From Lachnospiraceae bacterium (GTDB taxonomy: Bacteria > Bacillota > Clostridia > Lachnospirales > Lachnospiraceae): 20,300 bases of DNA. The notes beneath the pieces were generated by a model, which searched no databases, was not told the DNA's origin, and was given only the letters and a program-made list of their open reading frames with translations. The position numbers and the translations under genes are program-made. The stretch lies in contig JAEDCX010000043.1 of assembly GCA_016293925.1 (NCBI GenBank), positions 1 to 20,300 on the forward strand, read 5' to 3'. Positions 8,352 through 15,496 of the stretch are shown piece after piece; the first letter of the stretch is position 1; each line of letters begins with the position of its first letter.

Positions 8352-8386
8352 AAAAAAATCCCTTATCGCATCATTGCAATAAGGGA
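8352..8386 (-). terminator. Regulated terminator of the Phe T-box
   Basis: Minus-strand stem TCCCTTATTGCA / TGCGATAAGGGA (12 bp including one G-T pair) with an ATGA loop, followed by seven T at 8358-8352. It lies just past the T-box sequence, as expected for transcription attenuation, 84 bases before the pheS start. Confidence 0.93.
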
Positions 8387-8629
8387 CGAAAAAACTCCGC
8401 GGTACCACCCATTTTCCTTCATTCAGGCTCTCATGCGACCCAGTCGCATTCAGGACGTAACGTGTCCGAACGTCTGCTCCTACTGATCACTGTTCAAAGC
8501 AGCTGCTCCGGTATGAATGTCGATCGATATCTGAACATAAGCAGGCTTCCAGCCGATGACCCGCTCTCTCTGGATGGGTATATCTCTCTGTCGGATTACT
8601 CCGTTACCCTCATCGCATTTGTCTTTTCT
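8352..8629 (-). promoter_or_regulatory. T-box riboswitch, tRNA-Phe type, upstream of pheST
   Basis: The minus strand has the hallmark T-box sequence GGTGGTACCGCGG at 8409-8397. Its UGGU (8407-8404) would pair with the ACCA 3' end of uncharged tRNA, and tRNA-Phe has A as discriminator. Upstream is a long Stem I region (about 8620-8515) in which GATAT and ATATC can pair, with an AGTA motif on the 5' side. A likely specifier codon TTC (Phe) lies at 8517-8515, followed by A as is usual. A Stem III-like hairpin ATGCGAC/GTCGCAT is at 8449-8433. The terminator at 8386-8352 competes with the antiterminator. Together with the promoter and the short pheS leader, this accounts for the 399 bases between the yihY stop and the pheS start. 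Exact Stem I pairing was judged by eye. Confidence 0.95.
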
Positions 8630-8635
8630 GTGTCT

Positions 8636-8664
8636 ATTTTAGTGAATTTACGATTCTGTGTCAA
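8636..8664 (-). promoter_or_regulatory. Strong sigma-A promoter of the pheST leader
   Basis: A perfect -35 TTGACA (8664-8659), a 17-base spacer and -10 TAAAAT (8641-8636) give a predicted start near 8629. The -35 begins only three bases past the yihY stop codon. No terminator is visible between, so yihY transcripts may also run into the T-box. Confidence 0.85.
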
Positions 8665-8667
8665 GTT

Positions 8668-9534
8668 CTATTTTACCGGAGTGTCCTTTTTTCTCTTATT
8701 CCGGATCATCCGTTTCAACAGCGTAAAATGAGACAGATCACTGTCAAACAAACTGTTCCACTCTGCCCCCAGCAGAAGAATGTACATCAGGCTGTATAGC
8801 CAGATCATCACGACAATAATCGTTGTCAGACTTCCGTACATGGAGAAGCCCCCGAAATACTGCAGGTAAATCTGAAAGAAAAAGGAGAAAATCAACCAGC
8901 CGGTTGCCGCGAAACACGCTCCGAACACCTGGGATTTCGCCTTCGGCCGCTTATTCGGCAACCATACATACAGCGTGATGAAGAATAACGTTAAGACACA
9001 CCACATGAATATATATCGCAGGTACTGAAACAACGCCTTGATCAATTCAAAGTCCGGTATGTATCTCTCCACCAGGTTCAACAGATAGCTTCCAAATACC
9101 ATCATGACCATAGACAGCACAAGCATGAACAGAAACATAATGGTATCCAGACATGCCACCAGTCTCACATGAAGCACGTTACGCGTTTCTTCCACTTCAT
9201 TCACTCCGTTCAAAGCCCGGATCAATGCTTCGATTCCTTTGCCTGCCACCCATATGGTCACAATCACAGTCACCGAGATAACCGTAATACTCTTTCCGTA
9301 CATCTCCTCAATCAGATCCACCGCAAAAGCATCCAATGTTGTGGGCAGCAGGTCTGTTACCGCCCGCATCAGATCTGCTTCCCTGACCGGGGTATACGGC
9401 AGTATGGAGCAGATCAGGATCAGCATGGGAATCAATGACAGAAAAATGAAAAAGGCTGCACTGGATGCGTGAATCGTAATGTTATCCTTTTTGATTTCCT
9501 GTATAAACGCCCGTATCATTTGAAGAAGTTTCAT
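8668..9534 (-). CDS. YihY/BrkB-family integral membrane protein
   Basis: A 288-residue inner-membrane protein with about six hydrophobic segments. They include residues near 24-47 (AAFFIFLSLIPMLILICSI, a typical family opening) and 77-100, then four more through the GAEWN-type ending near residue 255. The family was once mislabelled ribonuclease BN, but it is a membrane protein of unsettled function, proposed to act in transport or envelope roles. AGGAG lies 9 bases before the ATG at 9534. The start lies inside the 3' end of the SpoIID-domain gene (53-base overlap, different frame), so the two are almost certainly co-transcribed. Confidence 0.9.
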   Translation of the reverse strand: MKLLQMIRAFIQEIKKDNITIHASSAAFFIFLSLIPMLILICSILPYTPVREADLMRAVTDLLPTTLDAFAVDLIEEMYGKSITVISVTVIVTIWVAGKGIEALIRALNGVNEVEETRNVLHVRLVACLDTIMFLFMLVLSMVMMVFGSYLLNLVERYIPDFELIKALFQYLRYIFMWCVLTLFFITLYVWLPNKRPKAKSQVFGACFAATGWLIFSFFFQIYLQYFGGFSMYGSLTTIIVVMIWLYSLMYILLLGAEWNSLFDSDLSHFTLLKRMIRNKRKKDTPVK

Positions 9535-11161
9535 ATTGAAGCACTCCTATCTGGGTTCCTTTATAGAAAAACGTAAGAATCTCCTCGTGGTTCATTCCCT
9601 GCCCGGCCATGGCGCCGGCTGCATTCTGGCTCATACCGACTCCATGTCCGTGACCACCGCCCCATAGGATCAGATCATACCCGGATTGCAGACCGTTATC
9701 TGTCCCGGGTGATCCTCCGTCCTGCGCCACACAGAAAAAAGCACTGGCCAGCATGGTAGTACACTGTTCCCGCACACCATCCCCGCGTTGCAGAATGCCA
9801 CCCGGAAGTGCGAGAACAAAACGGATACTGTTACATGTCCGTACTTCGTAGGATGCCCTCGTACCATAAATACACAGGCGCCTTACGGCACCGCTCTCAT
9901 CCCGTTCCACCACCCGTATGGAAGTCACATCCCCCAAATCTGCGGGCTCTGCACTCACATAGGAATCTGATCCTGCATCATGGCACAATATGGTGTCAGG
10001 ATTGGTTTTGTATCGGTTGTTCAGACGTTTCAGCAGGTCACCGCTATCCAGATCCGTTACAGCATACGTCCACCGATAATAGGGATAATCTTTTTCATAA
10101 TCATCAAATACTCTGCCAATATAGTCTGCAAATACAGCCTCATCGGAATAATCGATTCCATTCCCGGATTCTCCCGGCAATTTGGTAATGCGGTCAACGG
10201 TCAGATACACATACCTGCTCTCCTGTTCCATATTCCACACTGTCTCATCGGCACTGATTCCGCAGGAGGTACTGTAGAAATAGGTTTCTGCCGGTACGTT
10301 ACCGTACAACAGAATCTTACCTCTTGTCAGGTCCACCGCACGGTCTGTAGCTTCCGTTCTGCCTATATTATTATATACCTGGAAACCGGTACTGTCATCC
10401 ACATCTGCTCCATACTCCTCCAGTCCCGGATTCATCATAAACCGATACGCATACGTTCTGGCGCAGACCGCCTGCGCACACAGCGCTTCCTGCTCATATG
10501 AGGAAGGCATCTCGCTTGGCACCACGCTGTACAGATATGTTTCCAGGGGAACCTGATTCACCAGATAATATCCACGGTCGCCTCTGGTCACAGACAGACT
10601 GCCCGAGTACTCAGGATATCCTTCCGTCCGCCGGATGGATCGAATCGTCAGTCCGGTCTGCTGTCCCGCCCCTACAGCTTCCGTCCCCGACAGAATCGGC
10701 TCAATCACTGCGGATTCCCCTACCGGCAACGTCCCGAAAAAGGAGTCCCCCAGCACCGTTTCTCCGTGATATTCCTCTACACAGTCGACCGTTGTAACCC
10801 GAAGACCGTATGGAGCATAGATTTCTACCCGGTCATGCAGGTAGGATTCATAGCCGGTTGTCATCAGAAGGACTCGGATATCCGATGCTCCGAAAATGAC
10901 TCTGTCTCCGTTCTGCCCATCGTTTGCTGTCTGGTTTCCGTCCGATACATCCGGATCTCCGGAATCCGGTGCCGGGGCCTTCTCCGATTCCTGTCCGGGC
11001 AGTTCCTCTCCCGTCTGCTCCTGCTGTTCGTCATTCTTCTGTTCCTTCTCTCCGGCCTGTTTCGCTTTCCTGTCACTCCAGACAAGAATACTGATCAGTA
11101 CCACAACGACCAGTGCACTGAGAATTGTCGTTGGTATGAGATGTTTCCATTGTGCCTTCAT
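9482..11161 (-). CDS. SpoIID/LytB-domain protein (membrane-anchored, peptidoglycan-acting)
   Basis: 559 residues. One N-terminal membrane segment (about 9-28) precedes an acidic, Gln/Glu/Asp-rich linker (about 30-85). A SpoIID domain follows, with VPLETYLYSVVPSEMP (about 204-219) and the downstream ALCAQAVCARTYAYR. The family's C-terminal block GGGHGHGVGMSQNAA (about 501-515) is present. SpoIID is a lytic transglycosylase that degrades peptidoglycan during engulfment; the Glu of SEMP is the likely catalytic acid. Whether this is SpoIID itself or a paralogue with another envelope role is unclear, since no spoIIQ, spoIIP or spoIIM is nearby. The frame extends to 11188, but GAGG is 8 bases before the ATG at 11161. 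The 3' end overlaps yihY. No clear sporulation promoter is visible. Confidence 0.88.
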   Translation of the reverse strand: MKAQWKHLIPTTILSALVVVVLISILVWSDRKAKQAGEKEQKNDEQQEQTGEELPGQESEKAPAPDSGDPDVSDGNQTANDGQNGDRVIFGASDIRVLLMTTGYESYLHDRVEIYAPYGLRVTTVDCVEEYHGETVLGDSFFGTLPVGESAVIEPILSGTEAVGAGQQTGLTIRSIRRTEGYPEYSGSLSVTRGDRGYYLVNQVPLETYLYSVVPSEMPSSYEQEALCAQAVCARTYAYRFMMNPGLEEYGADVDDSTGFQVYNNIGRTEATDRAVDLTRGKILLYGNVPAETYFYSTSCGISADETVWNMEQESRYVYLTVDRITKLPGESGNGIDYSDEAVFADYIGRVFDDYEKDYPYYRWTYAVTDLDSGDLLKRLNNRYKTNPDTILCHDAGSDSYVSAEPADLGDVTSIRVVERDESGAVRRLCIYGTRASYEVRTCNSIRFVLALPGGILQRGDGVREQCTTMLASAFFCVAQDGGSPGTDNGLQSGYDLILWGGGHGHGVGMSQNAAGAMAGQGMNHEEILTFFYKGTQIGVLQYETSSNDTGVYTGNQKG

Positions 11162-11197
11162 TACGCATCCTCTACCATCATTCGACATTTGAATGAC

Positions 11198-11223
11198 AAG
11201 AAGCAGCCGAAAGGCTGCTTCTT
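11198..11223 (-). terminator. Hairpin ending the 6S-like RNA
   Basis: A perfect 11-bp stem (AAGAAGCAGCC / GGCTGCTTCTT) with a 4-base loop, TTTC on the minus strand. It is followed there by CTTCTTGTCATT, only moderately T-rich, so termination may be partial and allow some read-through into the SpoIID-domain gene. The symmetry means it could also act on the plus strand. Confidence 0.65.
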
Positions 11224-11440
11224 ATCTTCTGATTAAGTATCTCCGGGGTGCCGTTTCCTGCCGTTTGACGCCTAGCCTCAGCCAGGTGGGTAACCGCAAC
11301 CAGGTTTCTGCCTTCCCCTGCCATCAAGGGGGGCCTGACATCCGCCGGGCAATGTAGGAATCCCATAAACGTAAATGTAGGTTCAAAATAACAGGATTGT
11401 CGCACATCCCAGATCAGAGTGAAGTTCATCACTTCTCTCT
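11198..11440 (-). ncRNA. ssrS: Structured small RNA, probably 6S RNA
   Basis: The gap between pckA and the SpoIID-domain gene has a promoter, about 240 transcribed bases without a plausible ORF, and a closing hairpin. The core (about 11413-11236) folds like 6S RNA. Ends pair as GGG(AT)GTGC with GCACCCC (11410-11402 and 11251-11245), then CCTG with CAGG. A large open middle includes TTTTGAACCTACA, and a GC-rich distal arm (CCCC with GGGG, CAGG with CCTG) is followed by GGTTACCCACCTGG. 6S RNA mimics an open promoter and sequesters the housekeeping RNA polymerase. A small hairpin lies at the 5' end (11442-11414). SRP RNA was considered and does not fit. Identity rests on pattern memory and hand folding. 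This RNA with its promoter and terminators accounts for the 431 bases without a gene. Confidence 0.65.
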
Positions 11441-11446
11441 GATACT

Positions 11447-11475
11447 ATTATATCCAAACACACGAAATAATACAA
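11447..11475 (-). promoter_or_regulatory. Promoter of the 6S-like RNA
   Basis: On the minus strand TTGTAT (11475-11470), a 17-base spacer and a perfect TATAAT (11452-11447) predict a start near 11440. It begins 36 bases downstream of the pckA terminator run, so the RNA is an independent unit. Confidence 0.75.
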
Positions 11476-11510
11476 CCAGAATTTTTATTCTGCATTCTAA
11501 AATCCGATAC

Positions 11511-11542
11511 AAAAAACTCCGCAGCCATCACGACTGCGGAGT
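11511..11542 (-). terminator. Intrinsic terminator of pckA
   Basis: A 9-bp GC-rich stem (ACTCCGCAG / CTGCGGAGT, 11516-11524 with 11534-11542), a 9-base loop, and six T on the minus strand at 11516-11511. It lies about 50 bases past the pckA stop. Confidence 0.92.
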
Positions 11543-11592
11543 CCTCGAAACAACATTCTCTTTTTCGGCTGAATTACCTTCTGCCAAACGAA

Positions 11593-13308
11593 TTACAGAG
11601 TCTCGATCTCTTTTACCAGTTTCTCAAGAGCTGCAAGAGCCTCATCAGGAAGCTTGTCGTATCCTTCCTTCTTCTCCGCAAATCCCTTAACTGCATCTAC
11701 ACGGGTCTGCATAGCGCTCTTCAGAGCCTCTACATAAGCCTTATCTGTCAGATCAGGAGTGAAATCACCAGTCTTGCCGGACCAGTCGTTCATGATCTCG
11801 ATATCCTCGAAAGGACCCCACTTCTCGAAAGAAGCTTTTCCTTCTACGATTGTCTCAAGAATGCCGAGTGTGTCCTCTTTCTGGCACTTGTGACCCATGA
11901 AATCACCTGTGTTTACAATGTAGCATGCTACATTCTTCTCTTCAACCAGCTTCTTGAACTTCGCATAGTCGTTTGCAAGAGGATAAGTTCTGAACGGGTT
12001 TGCATACGGTACGATACGGATTGCATTCATATCTGTTCCTGCAGCAACACGCTCTGCCGTAGATGTCTTGGTAGCAAGGGTAGCACCCATAACTGCTGCA
12101 AGAGCTGCACCCTTCAGTTTTACAACCGGAGGAATGGTAGGATCCTTCATGATCCAGAAAATAGCATTTACAGGAGAGTCAATCTTGTCTACACGGTTCG
12201 GAGACCATAACTTGGACTTGATGGCACGTCCGTTACCGTTTCTGATATCCTCTGTAACAAGCTGAATCTTGCCTTCAGAATCCATTGTACAAGAACAGTT
12301 CTGAGCAGTTAACAGATACTCGTTATCAGGACATCCTGTCGGGTAATCTGCTGTCTTATCGAAATATGTCGGCTCCAATGCGATAGATGCGCATGTATCT
12401 GAGTTGATGATGAATGCATCATCATGAAGAACCTTGATTGCAGGATACTTGCCGCCATGCTTTGCATGTGTCAGAGTAGACTTACCGGATCCGGACAATC
12501 CGTATACGGAAGCTACAAACTTAGATCCGTCAGCAAGTGTATACTCCTTCTGTCCGCCGTGGCAGGATGCATAACCGTTTCTGTTCGCAAGTGCCCATGC
12601 CATTGTCAGAGTACCCTTCTTGTGCTCACCGAAGTACTTCATACCAAGAATTGCAGCACAGTTCTCGTTTGTATCGAAGTAGCACAGTGTCAGAGGATCG
12701 CTTAAGCAGCTGTAATCTACATCCGGAGCGTCATGAGGAGCCCACTGAGGATCAGAGAAGATGTAGATATCAGGCTCGTTACCGCCACCGATAGGCTGGG
12801 AAGCCTTGTACATCTTTACATACTCATCTGACATATACTGGAAGTTGATCATCCAGTTATACAGTAAGTTCTCTTCTCCTTCCGGAATCAGAAGGTGTGC
12901 CTTACACATAAATTCAGGATCAAGACCTACGAAACACTCTGCATGATACATGGTTTTCCAACGGGTCTCATACACAGCGTCCATAACAACCTTGTCCAGT
13001 TTGGTAGCGTCTACGCCGGGCTCACCCTTAATACGACGTGCCTGCGCGAAACGACCTGTAACAGCACCGTCATTGAACAATAAAACCTTAGCATCAGCCG
13101 GAAGACCGAATGTCTCACCGTCTTTTACAGGCATATCGGTTACGACTGTACCTGGTGAATTCTTTGCTAATTCATAAGCTTCTCTTAATGTGTTTACCTT
13201 TACTACATTGTTTCCATAGAATGCAGCTTCGATGATGGAACGTGTCTTGGAAAAACCAACCTTACCAGCACCGATCTCGTTCAACGGATAATATGCTTTC
13301 GTTGACAT
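11593..13308 (-). CDS. pckA: Phosphoenolpyruvate carboxykinase (ATP-type)
   Basis: 571 residues, somewhat longer than the usual ~530-540. It interconverts oxaloacetate plus ATP with phosphoenolpyruvate, CO2 and ADP in the cytoplasm. ATP-PEPCK landmarks are in order: TGR at 84-86, GEHKKG with K230/K231, SCHGG with H250, the P-loop GLSGSGKST (270-278), the metal-binding DD at 296-297 and an Arg in NGNGRA near 361. Several differ from the textbook sequence: TGRFAQ rather than TGRSPK, and SGKS rather than TGKT. It may thus belong to a divergent subgroup. GGAGG is 11 bases before the ATG. It is a single-gene unit with its own promoter (13404-13432) and terminator. In fermenting anaerobes the enzyme can run toward oxaloacetate to gain ATP; direction here is unknown. 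Confidence 0.9.
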   Translation of the reverse strand: MSTKAYYPLNEIGAGKVGFSKTRSIIEAAFYGNNVVKVNTLREAYELAKNSPGTVVTDMPVKDGETFGLPADAKVLLFNDGAVTGRFAQARRIKGEPGVDATKLDKVVMDAVYETRWKTMYHAECFVGLDPEFMCKAHLLIPEGEENLLYNWMINFQYMSDEYVKMYKASQPIGGGNEPDIYIFSDPQWAPHDAPDVDYSCLSDPLTLCYFDTNENCAAILGMKYFGEHKKGTLTMAWALANRNGYASCHGGQKEYTLADGSKFVASVYGLSGSGKSTLTHAKHGGKYPAIKVLHDDAFIINSDTCASIALEPTYFDKTADYPTGCPDNEYLLTAQNCSCTMDSEGKIQLVTEDIRNGNGRAIKSKLWSPNRVDKIDSPVNAIFWIMKDPTIPPVVKLKGAALAAVMGATLATKTSTAERVAAGTDMNAIRIVPYANPFRTYPLANDYAKFKKLVEEKNVACYIVNTGDFMGHKCQKEDTLGILETIVEGKASFEKWGPFEDIEIMNDWSGKTGDFTPDLTDKAYVEALKSAMQTRVDAVKGFAEKKEGYDKLPDEALAALEKLVKEIETL

Positions 13309-13342
13309 ATGTGTAGTGTCCTCCTTTAAAATATTTTAACCT

Positions 13343-13361
13343 GTACCGGCCTTACCGGCAC
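13343..13361 (-). other. Hairpin in the pckA 5' leader
   Basis: GTGCCGG and CCGGTAC form a 7-bp stem (one G-T pair) around a 5-base loop, TAAGG. It lies 19 bases before the GGAGG ribosome site of pckA and inside the predicted 5' untranslated region of about 90 bases. It has no T-run, so it is not a terminator; it may stabilise the mRNA. Confidence 0.45.
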
Positions 13362-13403
13362 GGCTACTGTTGTACTGAATATGCCTAATTGCACATCATT
13401 GCC

Positions 13404-13432
13404 ATTATGACAGACGGGGATTGAAAAGTCAA
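13404..13432 (-). promoter_or_regulatory. pckA: Predicted sigma-A promoter of pckA
   Basis: On the minus strand TTGACT (13432-13427), 17 bases, then CATAAT (13409-13404). Start near 13397, giving a leader of about 90 bases that contains the hairpin at 13343-13361. Confidence 0.65.
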
Positions 13433-13500
13433 TATAATGGTTCATAAAAAAACGATAAAAAACTCCGGTCAGAACCTGTGATTGCACCATTTTGAACCAC

Positions 13501-15318
13501 TTACAACGGTCTTGCGGCATGACGGAGCCATTCCCGCTCCCCTTCTTCCAGATAGGGGGACACCTCGTCATACACTCTTCTGTGATAACAATTCAGGTAC
13601 TCTTTTTCCCGCTCCGTCAATGCAGAACTGTCCAGCGCATCCAGATCATACGGAACCAGCGTCAGAACTTCAAAATCCATAAACTGTCCGTCCGCAGTTT
13701 TCTCCTTATTCCTGCACAGCAGTACATTCTCGATCCGGATGCCGTACTCCCCGGCCAGATAGATTCCGGGTTCATCTGTTACCAGCATACCTTCCCGCAG
13801 AACCGCTTCCTCCCGGGTTTTATCATATCTCCACCGGATTGCCTGAGGCCCTTCATGCACATTCAGGACGAACCCGATGCCATGACCGGTTCCGCATTTG
13901 TAATCTATCCCCATCTCCCACATGGGCTGTCTAGCCAGAATATCCAGATTTCTTCCGGTGCAGCCCTCCAGATAGGTTGCCATGGCAAGATCCAGATGTC
14001 CCCGGAGCACTGCGGTATAATGACGGATCATTTCCATGGTCAGCGGCCCCAGTGCAATGGTTCTCGTAACGTCCGTGGTGCCCGTCATATACTGCCCGCC
14101 GGAATCCACCAGCAGAAAGCCTTCCGGTTGCAATGGGGCATTGTCCTCCTCTGTCGCCTCGTAATGCATCATTGCCGCATTGGCGCCGTAAGCGCTGATG
14201 GTCGGAAAAGATAATTCCAGATAGCCCGGAAGTCTGCTGCGCAGTTCATCCAGACACTTCGCAGCACTGTACTCGTTCAGCGCAGTCACATCCGGATGCT
14301 GTTTCATGAAACAGAGGAATTTCGTCACTGCCACGCTGTCCATCAGATATGCTTTCCGAATCGCGTCCAGTTCCCGTTCGTTCTTCACCGCTTTCATGGC
14401 TGTGGTCGGATTCTGTCCGGTTATTATGCTGTTCTGCTTCAGAACCGCTCTATGGATGAATTCACTGGTATAAACCGGATCCAGCAGAATCGTTTGTCCC
14501 CGGATCTGTCCGAGAAATACTGCAAGCGCACCGTATTCCATGATCCGGAAGTTTTCTGCCTGTGCGTAGGTTTCCAGTTCATCCGTCTTCGCCCCTTCCT
14601 GCAGGAAAAGAACAGCCTGCACACCATCCACATATGCATAACTTAGCGCAACGGGATTGCACTCCACATCCCGTCCCCTGATGTTAAACAACCACATAAT
14701 ATCATCCAGCCTGCTGATGACAATACCGTCTGCCCGCTCATCCGCAAGAAGCCTCCGTAATCGCTGCAGCCGGACTGCCGTCCGCTCACCGGCAAGTTCC
14801 TCCGGCATGATGAACACCCTTCCGCAGGGAAGACAAGGCCTGTCATGCCATATACCCTCCGCCGGATCCATATGCACCAGAACATTTCCCGCCTCCATCT
14901 TCGTATGCAGTTTTTCCTCCAGGGCATGCATCAGAAGTTCCACCGTATGAATGGGAATGATCCGCTCATCCACACCGATACGCTCCCCCTCCCGGTACTG
15001 CCCGGCAATCAGCCGGGGCAGCGTCGGAACCCCTTCCTCTGACATCTTCATCAGAAGAATATCTGTTCCCGCAAGTTCCTTTTCCGCCTGTACGAAATAC
15101 CTTCCGTCCGTCCATAGACGGGCTTCCCGATCCGTTACCAGAAGGGTTCCGTTGGAACCGGTAAACCCGGTATAAAACTCCCTTGTCCGGAAAAAATCAC
15201 TGACATACTCGCTGTTGTGATAATCGCCCGTCGGTATAATAACATACTGTACATTCTGCTCTCTCATGCTCGCCCGAAGTGCCGCAAGGCGCTCCCGGAT
15301 CCATTGTTTATCTGTCAT
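13501..15318 (-). CDS. Xaa-Pro aminopeptidase, three-domain M24B type
   Basis: 605 residues, the length of the long eukaryote-like aminopeptidase P class rather than the ~440-residue E. coli PepP. Two creatinase-like N-terminal domains (about 1-300) precede the pita-bread catalytic domain. Its five metal ligands are visible: D405 and D416 (VDSGGQ...TTDVTRT), H479 (GTGHGIGF), E516 (DEPGIYL) and E530 (GIRIENV). A C-terminal extension of about 60 residues follows. The enzyme removes an N-terminal residue preceding proline, probably in the cytoplasm since no signal peptide is seen. The frame extends to 15402, but GAGGAG is 7 bases before the ATG at 15318 and too close to the one at 15324. It is divergent from citrate synthase and has its own predicted promoter. 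Confidence 0.93.
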   Translation of the reverse strand: MTDKQWIRERLAALRASMREQNVQYVIIPTGDYHNSEYVSDFFRTREFYTGFTGSNGTLLVTDREARLWTDGRYFVQAEKELAGTDILLMKMSEEGVPTLPRLIAGQYREGERIGVDERIIPIHTVELLMHALEEKLHTKMEAGNVLVHMDPAEGIWHDRPCLPCGRVFIMPEELAGERTAVRLQRLRRLLADERADGIVISRLDDIMWLFNIRGRDVECNPVALSYAYVDGVQAVLFLQEGAKTDELETYAQAENFRIMEYGALAVFLGQIRGQTILLDPVYTSEFIHRAVLKQNSIITGQNPTTAMKAVKNERELDAIRKAYLMDSVAVTKFLCFMKQHPDVTALNEYSAAKCLDELRSRLPGYLELSFPTISAYGANAAMMHYEATEEDNAPLQPEGFLLVDSGGQYMTGTTDVTRTIALGPLTMEMIRHYTAVLRGHLDLAMATYLEGCTGRNLDILARQPMWEMGIDYKCGTGHGIGFVLNVHEGPQAIRWRYDKTREEAVLREGMLVTDEPGIYLAGEYGIRIENVLLCRNKEKTADGQFMDFEVLTLVPYDLDALDSSALTEREKEYLNCYHRRVYDEVSPYLEEGEREWLRHAARPL

Positions 15319-15372
15319 ATGCATGCTCCTCAATTCCGCTGTCGTGATTGTGCGAACGCTCCATCGACTATC

Positions 15373-15402
15373 AGTGTACCACATCCCGGGATTTGTGAAC
15401 AA
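15373..15402 (-). promoter_or_regulatory. Possible promoter of the Xaa-Pro aminopeptidase gene
   Basis: On the minus strand TTGTTC (15402-15397), an 18-base spacer and TACACT (15378-15373), with a start near 15366 and a leader of about 48 bases. An imperfect match to the housekeeping consensus. Confidence 0.4.
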
Positions 15403-15424
15403 TTTATTAATTCATTTTTTTACC

Positions 15425-15454
15425 TTGTGTGAAATCTTTTTATCATGATATCAT
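15425..15454 (+). promoter_or_regulatory. Possible promoter of citrate synthase with overlapping palindromes
   Basis: TTGTGT (15425-15430), 18 bases, TATCAT (15449-15454). Two overlapping perfect 10-base palindromes, TATCATGATA (15441-15450) and ATGATATCAT (15445-15454), cover the -10 area. They could be an operator for an unidentified repressor or simply AT-rich promoter sequence. Confidence 0.4.
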
Positions 15455-15496
15455 ATTGCTGATATACTTTATTCTGAACAGAAAGGGGACAAACGA

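Noticed and set aside
11236..11413. SRP RNA as an alternative identity for the structured RNA
   Set aside because: A TCAGGCC-like segment and GC-rich arm are present, but the conserved GGAAGGAAGCAG-type S-domain loop is missing.
13438..13499. Inverted repeat TGGTTCA/TGAACCA and two T-runs downstream of the Xaa-Pro aminopeptidase gene
   Set aside because: The repeat arms are 48 bases apart, and the sequence just before the first T-run forms only a 3-bp stem, so I cannot call an intrinsic terminator.
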